Of a stretch of DNA of 64,000 bases, positions 1 to 15,800 are shown in pieces (position 1 is the stretch's first letter; the number at the start of each line of letters is the position of its first letter). A model generated the notes under the pieces. It worked only from the letters and a program-made list of their open reading frames with translations, was not told where the DNA came from and ran no database searches. The translations under genes and the position numbers were made by a program. Origin of the DNA: Heterobilharzia americana (Eukaryota; Platyhelminthes; Trematoda; Strigeidida; Schistosomatidae); contig OX104127.1 of NCBI GenBank assembly GCA_944470555.2, positions 55,212,140-55,276,139 on the forward strand, in the 5' to 3' direction.

Positions 1-202
1 CAGGAATTTACAAACAATAACATATTGTATCATGTATCTGTGTAGTCTTGTTACTTAGACCTTCAATAGGGTTACTATTTATCTATGTTATTATTTTCTA
101 GCGTTTATGCGTGACTTTAATACAATTTTACTAAATGAGATGAAGTTGACTAAGTAACTTTTTTTTCCTTTATCTTTTCTTTATGTCATAAAACCAATTC
201 AG

Positions 203-846
203 ATATAGAATCTGGCAAATTGATGAATAATCGTAGCAAGATATCAACAATTGTCGATCAAATCAAATGTAACAGTTCCGGTGATTTAATAATTCAATTC
301 GATGTGAATGCTTTACAAACAGATGGTAGTCTTCGAGCAGTTCATCATATTCGTATTCGTATACATGATCTCAATGATAATGGACCAAAATTTGATCAAA
401 TACGATGGTATAAACGTTTAAAAGAAGCTATTTATCGAACTGGTCGAAGAATTGATCTACCAAAAGCTAGAGATATTGATATACTTCCTGAACATAGTCG
501 AATTAATTATCGACTTGAAGCATGGAATGATGATACATCTAGTACAATTCATCCTATTAAAAGTCCATTTAAATTAGAAGTAAGAAATTCAGGTCAACCT
601 GGTTTACTACTTACTGAAGATTTGGACGCTGAAATGGAGAATCGACATAGATTTATTTTAGTAGCTTATAGTCCAAATGTAATTGTTTCAAAGAATGCCT
701 TGAATGGTCAATTCATTCCACGTGACGCTCGTTTAGAAATAGATATTGAAGTTGCTGACATGAATGATAATGAACCTAGATTCGCATTTACTGTATACAA
801 CATCAGTGTAGCTGAAAACACATCAGTTGGATCTGTTATTTATGAA
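203..846 (+). CDS. Protocadherin exon 1 in window (partial EC, full EC, start of next)
   Basis: The acceptor AG is at 201-202. The exon starts with two bases of a split codon, and the donor GTAAGC at 847 leaves phase 0. It encodes the end of one cadherin repeat (DLNDNGP at 367-387), a complete repeat ending in DMNDNEP (757-777), and the A-strand of the next (ISVAEN). The complete repeat is atypical: where LDRE and the A-x-D-x-G calcium motifs are expected it has LDAEMEN and VAYSPN. Reading continues to a stop at 949-951, but only as intron read-through into a family A repeat. The ATG at 223 is internal. The coding phase runs upstream to the acceptor, so it is not the gene start. Confidence 0.88.
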
Positions 847-3800
847 GTAAGCAATTTTTTGGTACCCTGTAATTTCCTGTTGACTTACTTGACCTCTGTC
901 CTCAAATCGGCTCGTAGGCGGATGTCTCAATATTGTCCCGGTATTCACTGAAGTAAAATCCAAGACGTAGGTTTCGTCCCATTTAGGACTCGTCAGCTGG
1001 ATGTAGCTGCATCCCCGTGTGACTTGAGCCAAGTACTCATCGCTTCAAATGCCAGAAGGTTATCTACTAGACCATTGAAGCGCAATAACCACCTCTTGTC
1101 CAAGGGTTATCAATTGTTGTTTATCGATACCTGAAATTTACCCTTCCCAAATCCGGTCAACACAACAAAGGTGATAACACCAACATGACTTGTCTCACTA
1201 GATGTATTCACTTTACAATGATTACATAATATAGGTTGATGTGACACTTAGCTACACTGCAAAACTAACCTTTTATGTTCACATGCTTCTTCCATAATGT
1301 CTTAGCTAGATGGATCAGTTACGAAAGAGAGTTTTTATAACTGTTAGTAAGTGCATAAAATCTTATATATTTGCTCCCAGTCTTGCTTGAGAATCCACAC
1401 ACACAGAGAACTTTGAGTGAAGAGGATGATGGTCAACTGACAAAATAACTCCTACCAGATGTTTACATGAATAATTAAGATATGCGTCCACAACAGCTTC
1501 AATCAGAAGTTTTAGACCAGTTCACCACGATTTCTCCTAACAATCTTCAAAGTTTCACGCAATACAGCATAGTTATTTTTCAGTAAATGAGAAAAGAATA
1601 GAGGGTAACACTAGAGGAGAATAGGCAAGATGCCGGAGTTTATGAAACATAAGAGAAGAGGTTAAGCTTTACCAAATACTCTCAGTTTCCTAATATACTA
1701 AGTTAGGTGGAAGATCCTTATGGGAGTTGGAAAAATATAGTTGGACCAGGAAAGGGCAGAAAAAAACACCCCGAAATAACTCACACTTGTAACATTCTCT
1801 AGTGAACAACGGTTAATAAAACAGGAATCACGCGAACTAAGCCGTTTACATTGGTTATGTTCAAATCTGAAACTAAAGTTTATAGTCTGACATATTGAAG
1901 TATTAATCACCAGATCATTTATGGATAACCACCTCCCAACAGTAGACAAGAAATTGCTTAGCTGAGAAGGATCTGTTGAATAGGATACAGGCATAGAAAC
2001 CGTTAGGTCATCAGCATATCTGACAAAACTGATGCTAGCGGAAGATGATAATTCATACAGAAAGAAAGAGAAAAGACTGGGGAGAAGAATATCACCTTGA
2101 GGAACACTATCCTCAGTAAGCAACCAGAGGAAATGTTTCTCAGTATATCATTTCCCTTCAGAGAAATAGGAATACAGTCAGCCGTTTATCCAGGACTCAG
2201 TATATATCCTGGGCAGCTTGTCCAGCAAAAAAGGTCTTGGAACAGAATCAAATACTGAAGTGTAGTCAACTTAGCATTTCTATCAAGATTATAAATAATA
2301 TTGTAATAAACGACAATAGCGACATCCACAGTGCCTCTTTTGCTTTCATTTGGGAATTAACTAGGGTCTCCAAAAAGGCATTAGCTTCTCCATTGTTTTC
2401 AAGAAAGGAAAAGTAACCGCAATTGGACGGAATTTCAAATATGCTCCTGAAGTTACCTACTTAGGTACCAGAATTATCTTTATGTCTTTTCTGTGCTTCC
2501 TTAAAACTATCTATACAACATGTTAGTTAGCGGATGGCATAATATATCAGCGCATTTCGTGAATATGGAACTTAATATGTAACCTATCAACATATGAATC
2601 TTTTTCTAAGGTGTTTTCTATGTAACGAATACAATTCGCAGCTTTTCAACCAGTTATGTATTTTCAGCAAACGAACTGTGAATACTGAATTTTGAGGGAG
2701 TTGTAGAGATTTGAAAATATTCCAAGTTGTTATTCATCGTGAGCTAACAGAAGTTGGAAATATGGAGTATTGGATTGTGACCCAATGGCTAGGTGAATGG
2801 TAACGTGCTGGCCTCGGGACCTGAAAGTCACGGGGTCGTGGATGTACACTGCTGAGAAGTCTCATACTAGGAGGAAACAGCTGTCCAGTGCTCCCAGGTT
2901 TCCAATGTTCCTCCAACTGATATCAGTCTACGATGAATAACAACTTGGAAGTGTAAATAATTATCAATCTTTGAGTTTTACAAACTCTAATAGATAGTTT
3001 GACGATTCACTCTCTTTCACAGGAAGTTTTATCTATTCAAAAACATTAATGGGATTAGTCTAATGGCTTATTAGTGACTATAGGTGTTTAAGTGCTTCGA
3101 AATAAGAGTTCACTTTGGTTTATTGTGTAAAATAAAAGTGGAATCAGATCCACAATATTGAGGTACCATGTTTTCGGAAGTAATCTTGTGGAAGAAACCT
3201 ATTGTATGAATAGTATTCACCAATTTTACACCAATAACGAGATAAATTCAGCTATAAGTTAGTTTTAGTAACCTCTCTGTTTTGAACATTAGGCCTTATT
3301 CTCTTTCATATAGTTTTCACCCTGTATTGTGTTACTCATCTGATCTTATTACGCCATTGCAGTCGTCTTACCTTTTCATTGCTACAACAATTGTCTTAAG
3401 GAATGAAAGCTATGCAACTGATTTAACTGTGTTAAAAGATGCTTTCGCTTAATTCGTCTTGTGTATCCAAACTATAGTTTACTGTCACGCACGTGTTAAC
3501 ATTAGACCAAATGGTTGATCCTACCTAACTGGTGTTCATTCGATATGTCTGTTCCAACCATTGGTGGGGTCGCGGTAGTCGATGCGAATTGTTGAAGAGT
3601 CTCATACCAAGACGAAACAGTACTATAAGATTTTTTAGTTGTTCATCACTTCATGTCAGTCTATGATGAATATCGTCTAAAAGCGCTTGTCAAAGAATCT
3701 GCCTTCATAACACAGTCTGAATGTTCATTTTCTAAACCAATCGGATGATTGATTTCAATTCATTAATTTCATTGGTTGACATTACCAAAAATATTCCTTC

Positions 3801-6800
3801 CTATGAATGAATAACGCATGCCTGGTAAAATAGGCTTTGTTTCACATTATATGCCTTAACAATGGATTTTACGCTTCTACAACTTGAAATGCAAAGTCTG
3901 ATATGTATAGGATAGGAAAGAGTTATTCCTTGATCTTTCGGTGTGTGTGTGTGATCAACTTTCTTAGTTAATCCAGTTTTCTGTTCGCTAAACTAAGTTC
4001 TCATTGGTGTTTGAAGCGACTGGTTGTGAGTTCAAGCATTAATGGGGAAAAAAATTCCCCACTGGGAGGCAAGTATATCTAGCTGATGAATCCTAACTTG
4101 GACGAAACGGATATCCTGGATTCCACTACAAGTCACCGCTTAACTCTTTAATCCGACATGTATAATTTCAATAATCTGTAAACACCCCAAAGTTATTATA
4201 TAGTTGACTTGCTTGTGGCTAGCAGTGGAATTCACGGAGTGTATTTTGTCCGGTGGATACACCTGTCTCCCAGTGAGTGATGTTATTCGTCCTAAGAATC
4301 ACACCGGGGGCAACCTCCTCAAACATCTACGCTATGTTCTATATTAACATAATTATGTTGATTCCAAATTCATGTTAAAACCTGCATTGATTGGTCACAG
4401 GAGAGCAACGAATTTGATGTTATATATTCCTGAGTGTAGATCGAATCCTATCGAACATATTTGCAATGTGGCTACAAAGCAGGGAATCTGGGTGTGGAGC
4501 TTCCAGACAACTGTCTCAAACCAACTAACATCTACTAATGTACACCACGATGTTGAGCCTCAAAGCTTGATGGCCACATTGTAAATATGATCGATAAAAT
4601 TCGGTCTGCACTCAAAACTGAACAGCATCAAATTGGTTGCTATCCTGTGACAAATCAATACATGTAACACAGTCCTACAGAAGGTCGATCACAATAAAGT
4701 TGCTGACTACAGCACTGGGTGATGCGGATTCGAATCTCAGGTGGGAAAACAGTCTCATCGACTTGTTGAAGAGTGTCAAAAAGCATGAAACCTAGGTCTA
4801 GGACTTCCTGTCGATTGCCTCCAACCAACTCACATAATGTAAAACCATGCCAACAGATTTCAAACAGATGATTTGCAAAGTTGTAAAGTTTACAGACCGT
4901 GGTCAGAATATTCAGCATGTGTATCTACATGAGGATCCATCAAAGTCCATTTAAGGTGCAGCACTTTGGATAACTTCTGATCTTGCTGAAGAGGAATGGG
5001 TTGTAACCGGTAATTTAACTTTGGTATAAATTCGTCGAACCACGCCTGGTTAACTAGTTCACTAGTTACTACCTGCTCCTAAGCCGGGCTCTTGAATCGA
5101 CAACCACCTCCATTTGTTCCAGAAATACCACATGCAGCCACAGAACTACCAGTGAATACGAGCCTGGAAGTCGAAGTCCTGAACACCATAAGGCTACTGA
5201 AATGCGGGAAAGCAGCGGGACCAGATGGAATCCCGCCAGAAGCACTGAGAACAAACGCAGGGACAACAGCGGACATGCTCACACCACTATTGCAGACGTT
5301 CTGGGAGGAAGGAAAGGTACCTGCCTTTTTATTGAGAGAAGGGCTACCTTGTCAAACTCCCAAACTAGGGAAACCTAAGTCTTTGCAAGAACTGGCACGG
5401 AATCACTCTCCACTCCTGTCCACACCAAGCAAAATATTAAGTTGCATCATCCTGGAGAGACTAAAGGATGCTCTGGATTCAAAACTACGACCCGAACAGT
5501 CTGAATTCAGGAAGAACAAATCATGTAAGGATCAAATTGCAATGCAACGCTACGCATCATCATAGAATAGAGTATAGAATGGCAGTCAACTTTCTACCTC
5601 AACTTCACCGACTTTGAGAAGGCCTTTGACAGCGTCGACCGAGAAGTAATTTGGTAACTGTTTCAACACTACAGAATACGTCAAATTCTTATCAATCTCA
5701 TTCAACAACTATATGAAGATGCCACATGCCAAGTAATTCACAGTGGGAAACTCAGTGATGCCTTTGAAGCGAAGACACGAAGGAGTAAGACAAGGCTGTC
5801 TACTATCACCCATGATCTTCCTGATTGTGGTCGACTAGACTGGATCATGCATCAAACAGTGAGGAGCGAGAAGAGAGGGATGCGCTGGACCGATGAATAG
5901 ACGCTAGAAGATTTGGATTTCGCCAATGATGACTTGTGTCTAATGTCACACAAACTTGAAGATCTACAGGCGAAATCCATCAACTTGACAGAAGAGGCAG
6001 GGAAGGGCAGGGCAGAGAACACTGTACTTCAAGTGAATATGGAGAAGACAGAGGTGATGAAGATACCCAACCAATGAGCACAACAACAACAACAACGACA
6101 AGCTCCAATCATCATCAATGGGAGAAACTTAAAGGAAGTAACCTCCTTCACCTATCTAGACAGCACTGTTTCAACTACAGGCGGCACTGGCACAGACGAG
6201 GTCGTCAAAGCCAGCCAGGATCGGAAAAATATTAAGACAGGCTTTCGTTAACTTGAAACTAGTATGGAGATCTGTACTCCGTATAAAGCGTGAACAACAT
6301 CCGGATTTTCAACACTAATTCAGTCAAGCAAGTCAGTGCTTCCATGCATTGGTTGAGAGACTTGGTGCGTTACGAAAAGCAATGAATCAACCAAGAACCT
6401 TTCACTCAACAAATATGCAGTGGAAGGAAGTGGAGATGGATTGGACATTCACTGAGAAAACCATTCAGGAACATCACGCACCAGGCCAGACACTTGAGTG
6501 GAACCTAGATGGAAAAGGATGACTTGGTCTTCCGAGGTGACGGTGACATGGAGGAGTCGTATGACGAAGAAATGAGAGCTTCTGGGCAGTCGTGGTGCCA
6601 GGCTGAAAAGATTGCAGAGAGGAGAGCGGAATGGAGACTTACTACTGAAGCCCTATGTTCCACTAGGAACTCATGGGACAAATAATAATAAACTCGTCGC
6701 GTCGATACAATATGTTTCTGAATGAGCTGTTCGGATGTTGTGTTGCATATCGTCTTCAGATGATATGAAATGGAATTCTATTGTATAAGGCACTTAGATT

Positions 6801-9800
6801 TATCCTTTGATGATGACAGCCAGTTAATAGATGTAAAAAATCAGTCGAAGAGAACAGACTACCAACTAAGTATGGGTGTTATGAACAACTGAATAGAATG
6901 AGTGTAACATTTCGGATTACAAAATCTAATGATGAACTGTGGATGATATTAGTTTCAGTATTCAAACGTGAAGGGTATCCGTTTATCCACTACATGAGCA
7001 TGGAATACTGACTGAAGTTTTGACAAAAGGAAAGCGATATAACTGAAAAATAGATCGTGAGCAAGCACGAGATATGTGCAGATAACTTATGTAATTATGT
7101 AGTATATGGTGGTATGTTAAACAAATGATTGTGAAAACTTATTCCAACTTATCCAAGTCTGTGTCTACACCTTGAAGAAGGTGTTTTAGAATGTATCATT
7201 AACTATCAGAAAAATAGTAAACACTCGTAAACAATATATCTGTTCCTATTTCTGGTCTAGAGCCCAAAAACCTATACAGTCCATCAATCCTACTCACTCA
7301 TTCTGAGATAGTGATAGATGTCCGGCTTCAAATTTCGATCTAGCTCCAACAGACCTATGTCAACTGCTTACACAATTTCTGCAAACTACACACATACTCT
7401 ACATACTCATTTCATGGTATCTGTAGTAGATAAATAGTTGCAAAGTAAAGTGAAAGTAACTATGACTCTCTTGGGCAGTCATAGTCATAGCCAGGGCGTC
7501 AGTGCGAATAAGCTGTACGCAGTGTGGTTAAGTAGTGTTTGTATTTGAGGTCCTGACCAGAAAGACCATAGTGATATGATATGTGCACTGTTGTTCACTG
7601 TTTAAGTCTATTTTCTCAACGACGATGAACCTCCTCTCGGTGCTGCTGGATTTGAATCAATACACAGTTATAGTTGACTGATTGGCAAACGTAGTCTATG
7701 AGATCTATCTGCACTGATCAGTGGCACCAGCCTCCAAAACATGGATGTCAGTTGGTGAACCATTTAAAATCTGGGGGCTCTATAGCTGTTTCTTCTTACT
7801 ATGGGACTCCTAAACAGTGCGCAACCGTGACTCCATCATGCGTCGAACGCACGACATTTAGGTCCTCTGGTCAACATGTTACGATTGGAGCCACTGGGTC
7901 AAAATCCAGTCGCCCATATTTCTTCTTCTGTTAGTTCACTTCTATCACGGGTACACACTGCTGTGGAGTCCCATAGTTGAATAAAACAGATGTCCAGTGC
8001 TCACAGGTTTCCAATGGTTCACCAACTGATGCCAGTCCACGAAGAAAATCAAAATATACCAACGTTATTTAAATTTACCGTAAGTTATGATAGGAGCTCA
8101 TAAGACAGACGTTAGAGCTGTTTCAGAGGTCGGATTGTGTACACTCAAGGTGAAATCTTGTTCCACAGTATACTGTAATGTATTATCAGAAATCTGGATC
8201 ACAGTTTCCAGTGATATTTGTCAAGAGAAATATTAAGCCTTTGAGTATGTCAACACAGTTTGACTTGGAAACACTACACAACAGATGACATTATAAAGAT
8301 TAAACCAAACTTCATGTATCTCAGACGAATCGGTGCAACTTTCTGGCATGTTAGACTGTAATTCCTTCACGGTGAATTATTAGGCATCGAATAATGTTGC
8401 TCCGAAACTTCTCAACTCAGATCTAATCAAAGCCATTTATGTCATCAACGATTTTACGGTACTCAAGTAGTCGTTAGATAAAAAGTCTGTATAGAAAGCG
8501 TCTGACCTTAGAAATGCATACGTTTTGTGACAAAAAACCCCAGTGAAGAGTCCACTCATAGAAACACATGCATAAACGTTCAATTCCTCAAGAATGTACC
8601 ATCTGGATCGTTTACAAAACCATGATACTTACACGTAATCACCGCGTGGAATGGAATCAAGCTAAGAGAGAACTGAGTACGCTGAAACCAAGAAATGAGA
8701 ACAGTCCGTCGTATCAATCGTTTATGATCTGCATCTTTTAGTCAGGTATAGTCTGTACAAGATGTGTCAGGAGTAACTGATTGGAGAATAGTCTGAAATA
8801 TATCTGAACAATGATGCACTATTGTTCTTAGCATAATTCAAGGATGTTCCAGGCATTGAAGTTAAAAATAAATCACTTACCTCATATAATTCTAAAGTCA
8901 CTAAATGTTGGCAATAAGAAAATCGTTAGAGATCCAGAGTATTATGTACTCAGGTTGCAAAATCTGTTGCTAACGCTTATCTCACTCTGAAGGCGATCGT
9001 ATGGATCATATCCGTAACGAAAATGTGGTCCTTTAATTCAGTTTAGTGAGTTATCAATAACGGGTAAGTATATTTACTAGTTGCTGACATCCTTGAACAG
9101 AGACTGGACACTGAATTGTTGTAAAACACCTTAGTATGTAGTTGTCAGTATGAAACTAAGAGGGATAAGCGAAACATAACACTACTTTTTATTCAATTCA
9201 CTTATATTTCAGTTGGTGAACCGTTGAAAACCTGGAAGGACTGAACAACTCTCTTGTCTTAGTATGGGTCTTCTAAGCGGTGCGCAACTATGGCCCTGCC
9301 AAGAGTGAAAGGCCGGCCAATCAGGTTCCACGGCCACATCGTTGCCGTTGAACCACCGGGTTAGAATTCGATGGTCCATATTTTCCTATTTTTGTCAGTT
9401 CATGATTATAGTGACACCTCCATTCAATGGCGTCATTGAGTAACTGTCTGCTCATCCAACTTAGTTTGTCCAACGGGTCACAACTTCTCATCCTATCTTG
9501 AAGCGAGCTACTAATGAGCTCTGCATAGTAATTCAATTTTATAGGTTTATGGGGATTTCAATGATTCACCCAACTGATGGAACTTCATGACAAATATCTG
9601 TCAGTATAGAACCGAGAGTATATTTATATCTTCTGGTAATTTACTGAATAATCCACTTACATTGTTCGTATGCTACACTGATACATCTATGAGATAACTA
9701 ATTTAAGCGGAACATGGAATTTTCCATGTTCTTTTACAAATATACCTTAGGGAGTGTTTATGTATACTGATACTATCAGGTAAGGAGTTTTGAAGAAGAA

Positions 9801-12800
9801 GAAGACGAATTGCCTGTAAGATGAATTTCGAAAGTTACACACAACAAATTGGTTGCAGTAAAAGCTGTGCTAAGAGCTTGATGATGATTAAGTTAGAAAA
9901 AGAGCTGCTGGTGAACTGGCCAAGGTATGATAACAACCTATGAAGACAAAGTTAATCAGTGGTTGGTTATAGTTGATTGACTACCTACTGATCTGAAACC
10001 CAGAAAGTTTTAAAGCTTAGGGGCCCAAGTATCTAATCCATTCAGTGACTATCTAAACTAAGCATACCATGGTTTCTAACTTTTGTTTCTATCATATGGG
10101 TTTATAATCAGGTAGTCGCAGTAATTTTCATTGTTAGGATCATTTTGACTTTCATCCCTTGTGAAAAGTAGACATTTCTAGCCTTCAGTTGATTCAGACA
10201 GGGCTGACTATTACTAGTTAAGCGGTGAGTAATGAAAGCAAACAAGATTGACCAATCATATGTTAGATAAGGCCGTGTCCGGTGTACATTGTTCTTCTAC
10301 CCTATGAATCACTTAGTATTTTGTGATTGGTTGAATTTGTTCTGTAGCTTCACTTCTAGAAATTTGTCTTTATGTGTTGATTGTCCTATATGATTGAAAA
10401 TGTCTTTCTATGCTATACTGTATAGAAAATAAGTGACGATCTGATAGCTAGTGAATCTCTGTCGCTGATTGGACAGAATTGATTGACCACCGCTGTCTCT
10501 ATATTGCTGGTATTTTCAGGTTCGACACTGAAGATAGATACCGGGGTTCAGTAGGATCCAGGACACGCGTTTCGTCCTGTTTGGAACTCGTTAGCTGAAT
10601 GAACCCAGAACCAAACACTCAGTAGTCCCCCTATTACCTGTCACCAACCAAATGACATCATAGAATCAGAGTAATTTATGCCCCACTACCACCTACCCGA
10701 ATTACTGACACTGCCAAAAAGTAGTCATCCTGTCTTGTAAACAAAGTTAGCTATAGTAAAATTGAATTTTGAGTGAGTTGTGGGGATTTGGAATTATTCC
10801 AAGTTGCTATTCATCGTAGACCGAACCTGAAGGTCGCGGGTTCGATTCCCGGAAGGGCTCGTGGGTGCACGCTGCTGAGGAGTCCTATACTAGGACGAAA
10901 CAGCCGTCCAGAGCTCCCAGGTTTCCTTTGTTCCTCCAACTGATGTCAGTCTACAATGAATAACAACTTGAAATATAGTGTAATTGTTTCTATACCATGC
11001 CGTCGTCGATTGCACCGAACTGATCGGTCTCTATTGGCAAATGGGCTCCTGTGAGGATGTCTCAATAACTAGCTATACAATTTATAATCTGCTAGTTCTC
11101 CATGAAAGTTATTATTATTATCATCCAATAAATGACACGAGTATCGAACACTGAAGAAGGGCGGTATTAGATCTAAGTATAACGAATAGAGGTTCCAGAC
11201 AAATAGATAGTGTCAATGTAGTTAAGGTTTCGGCCTAATTTTCGACTGAGCTTCGAGTTCCAGACCAGTCTTCAAATCTACGAATGTTCGGGAGCAAACC
11301 TGGTGGTTCAGTCCCTTCGCTGATATTTCATAAGCGCATACACATTAAAACGAACATTCCTGATACTGCACTCTGTTACCACCCTCTTCAAAGTGACCAG
11401 TGTTATCTCAGAATCCTCCTACCTATCAGTCTTCAACACATTCACATTCACTGGGTAATGGGTTAGTGGGAAGACATGTTTGGGACGCGTCTCACTGAAA
11501 CCTTCACAGACTTGCAAACCTATGTCCAGCTCACCTTCCCGAAAGGCATTCCTCTAGGAGACCAGGCCAATGGACTCATAATGCCGACAGATCCACAGTG
11601 GTGACTCCCTTTGGGTTGTTGGTATACACCCAAGTCTAGGGCTAACGAAAATTGGTTTGACTTATAATCACCAATGCACAAAACATCCTCAGTTTTCACT
11701 AACCAGAAGATAAAAACCTAGCACCACTTAACTTCACCTTGTAGAAGTTCTTCGAGTTGACATTCCGGGAAAAAAACAATGGAGCAGCTTTATGCTACCT
11801 TAAAAGAGCCATAGTTGCTCGCAACTATGCTTTTAGACAGACAGTGTCGACCTAGGACTTGGAAAGATGAAGCAAACAGAGAAGTATAATGGAACAATTT
11901 ATTGCAAGGCGCGATGAGCACACATTTATGTCATAAGGATCAGGTCCCTAGCATTGAAGAATCTCCAGTGAGATGTTCATTTAATTTTAAATTTGAATGT
12001 GGTATTGAAAGCCTTCATGAATATCTCTGTGATACTGTTAACTAGAAAGGGCATCTCTTGATACAGAAGTCTGACTGGATACCCTTACTACAACCAAGAC
12101 TTTTAAAATATTCAGTCCTAGTTGAAGTAATGTACTTTCTGGGCTTAGATTTCAGTTGAATGTCACAGAACCTTTTGTCATTTAGATATTAAAACGCAAC
12201 TAGCGTTATTTAGTGGACGATATGTCAGAAAGTTAGGCTCTGGTTAAGTCTGGAAATTACTCGTTCCTATCTGGTTTGCTCTTTTTAACCGCAGTTATGC
12301 ACTTGATTGTTGTATCACCCACAGTCTTCAAGAGTATTTGTCAAGCTAATTACTTTGTGGTTGTCAAAAGATTTTCGTTTTCTCTTCAGAGTGTATCACG
12401 TGAATACTTTTCTGTCTAATTTGACCGGCCTATCTGTGCATAAGAATCATCCGTTACAGCTACTAAATTTCAACGTTTGCATCTTAGTAGGTGAGTAGAC
12501 AGTTTTCAATGGGGATGATCTTCTACTTCATCAGAACTGCAGTCACTGGGTAGGTGGGATTACAAGTGATGAAGTAGACCTTACGAGCCAACTATTTCAA
12601 TAACTGTGCTATTGGACTGGTCCAATTGTGATACTAGGCGATGATTTTAGGTGAACTAGCGATCTCTAGGTTACCAGTCATGTGCTCTACTAACTTAACC
12701 ACGAGATCCAGTCGCTGATCAGATTTTATTTTCAATCAAATCATCAAGGCTTTTTCTTGAATGTCATATGAGGTCTAAGCAGGAAGTATGGCTTGCCACT

Positions 12801-15800
12801 TTCTGCATATGATCACTGATTGAATTTTGATATTTTAACTCTGTGTGACAATGTGAAGATAATATAACGACTGGTATGAATGTAAATCTGAAGTAATATC
12901 GGGAAATATAAAGTTTAATCCCTTCCATACTATTGGATAGTTCTTTTCATGATACTGTTATCTGCTTGGTGGTTAGCTGTCAAATTTAGGATACCCATTT
13001 CGTCCTATTTGAGACTCGTCAGCTGGATTTACCTGGAACCCAGTGAGTGATGTTCCCTCTGAGGTTTGAATACGGCACCCATCATTTCAAAGACCAAAAC
13101 GTTATCTACTAGGTCAACCTGGCATAAAAGGCACTTCATGTTTAAGGAGTATCAGCTGTTATTTATTGGTACTTGTTCCTCCCGCCTAATGGTTAACACT
13201 TTGGCGTGTGAAGCGATGGATACTTAGTTGAAGTCTCAATGGAGACACGACTGTTCACTAGAAAGTGGATGCATCCAGCTGACGAACCCCAACTAAAACG
13301 AAACGTGCATCTGCCACTTTTTTATATGCTAAGGTCTGAACTTCGCTATGTATGGCTTACTGTTTTATCTGATTATCTAGAGTGAAGTAGAATGAGCAAA
13401 TTTTAAACTTAAGACTGACTGACTCAAACACTCAAGTCAGTAAACTATAGTTTAACAAGCCTCATTGTGGTTAACTGTAATGCGAAGAAATAATGATTCA
13501 GCATTCCAATTACGAATTATCAGCTACCTGGACTTCTCATTGAGGAAATGTTCCAAACATTATGCCTAAGGTGAGTTATCGGAATCCATGGATTCCGTTG
13601 ACATATAAGAGCATCAATCTTGTGTAATACCATGTAGCTTCCATCAAATTAGCTTTTGGGGAACTTATTCAACACACTATTTTTAAGACAGAACCCGATA
13701 TTTCACAATATTTATTGATTTCATATAGTCTAAATTGGTTAGTAATTCAAGTATTGGGGAGTTGGATCTATTTGAATGGGCTGGTTGCTGATAAAATTTC
13801 ATCTTGAATACAGAAGGCCCATTAGGGATTTGTCATCTCTGTTGCCAACTGATGAGAGATTCGAATAGCTTTTAAAAGACCAGTATACTACACTGCAGTC
13901 TGTTCTCTACTGCTACAGGCCGGTGAGACATGGTCGTTAAAGGTGGAGGGTATGGAGCGGTTACACTGTTTTGATTACAGATGTCTTTGTAGAACTGCTC
14001 ACGTTTTGATGGAATCACCTTGTGAGTAATATTGAGGTCAGATCAAGGCATGTAAGTCGACTGAGATGGTTTGAAAATGGTACTGCGCATGTCGACCCAC
14101 CGCTTACCTTGACGTGTATTGTTGGTAAAGGGTGTTGGATTAGGTTAGAAGAGGGTTCAGGGTGGCCAGAATAAAATGTGACGCCAGTAGAAGAAGTTTC
14201 TGACTGTTGGTTTGAACCATGTATAGAGGTATGGATTCCCTGACTGTGGTCTTCAAAACGACAGGAATTAGTAGTTCACAAAAACTTCACGAAAATGCTG
14301 AAAATCGGTCACACTTTAAAGTGTTCTAAAGCTTGAATGTTTTGACTAAATTCCCTCTTCTCGTATCCCTGTTCGTCTACTTTGATGTCAGCCTTTTTCG
14401 ATCTGCTTGTTCTTCGTATACTAATATGAAGTATGCCAACTTGAACCGATTCACTTCTGTATGAAGTCTGATGTTGATTTTCTCTGTCTGTTCTAGCCTT
14501 AGTTTATTCAGTAAATTCTTACATAGGACCACATTTAATCACAGTTTCAATGCAGAAAGATACTTTATCCAAGACATAAAGTAGTGGGTTTTTCTAGGCT
14601 CGTGTCATTGGGAACGATCAAAGTTTCATGACAGTACTAAACGTTATTTGAACAGGAAGTATGACATTTTCCTCACCTGAACTTCTGTCGCCAACAACAC
14701 TTTTTACAGCCGAATTTCGATGTTTATCTTTTAATTTCAAGTTGTAGAAATGATGTAGCTTATGGATTTCTAACAAAGTAATAAACATAAAGTAGGCAAC
14801 AACATGAAAACCATACCCTTCGCGCAAGAAGTGGATATCGTAACTGGATGGCCTAGTGGTTAACTCTATGGTGTTTGAAGCGGTCTATTCAAGTCTCAGT
14901 AGGAACACAATCATTTACTAGCAGGTATGTACATCCAGCCGAAAAGACCCAAACAGGACGAAACGCGCATCCTGGATTCCATCCCTTGCCACTACTGATC
15001 ATTAACTTACAGTTTACCAAACATTCACTGACACAATAGTATGTCAGCTAACCATTCTGGAAAGTAGGCTCAGATGTAAAATTCAAGGACTACCCGCCAC
15101 TTAGCCGTCTTTACATCATGTAGTTGAGGAATAATATTTTAATTCAAGATTTCTACCATTATCAAACCCACCAATGCTATACAAAACAGTCCGCTGACTA
15201 AACTGGGGAGTTCTACATCACTCACATCGATTATCACTGTTCAATAGCCACCTGACAGGATTTTTGCTCGTTTGGAGCCGAGCTTATCATCATCATTATA
15301 CCCATTGTGATTCCTTTCAGAAACCGAAACTTTTCAAACCACCCTGGGTTTCGGCTATCTACTTCAACTGACTGGTTATAACCTTGAGTCAAAATAAATG
15401 TCCATGATGATAAATCTTCCTGTGAAAACTGAAGTATTGAGACCACATCGTTCGACCCCTTTGATACCATGACTGGCATCAAGATTGCGAAATATATTAT
15501 ATCCTCAAAAACATTCTTCTTCCACAGGGATACTTTCATCAAATACACTACCTATACCAGATTATGAATTTCATTTTATCTTACTTTCCAATGTAATATT
15601 GGCCTATTTATTTGAATTCAGGTCAGATGTTCATATTCTTACCATCCGGTGTAAAGGTATACAGATGAATAAATTAGGCTAATTATTAACTTTGTTTGGT
15701 GAGAAAGATAACTAGTCCAACATTTCCTGTTTTAAAACGCATTAGGAATCAGAGAGAGAGAGGAAGAGGAAGAGGAAGAGAAAGTGGCCAATCACAGCCC

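Noticed and set aside
220..951. Gene start at the ATG at 223
   Set aside because: The cadherin frame continues upstream to a good acceptor at 201-202, and the first repeat would be cut in half.
2840..2900. Active hammerhead in the family B copy
   Set aside because: CTGAGAA lacks G8 and the stem II arms no longer pair.
14618..14827. Small protein on the minus strand
   Set aside because: No motif, and it lies within intron debris.
15234..15548. Host gene on the minus strand (104 codons)
   Set aside because: No domain, no splice context and no similarity I can recognise. The length is within chance expectation for this composition.
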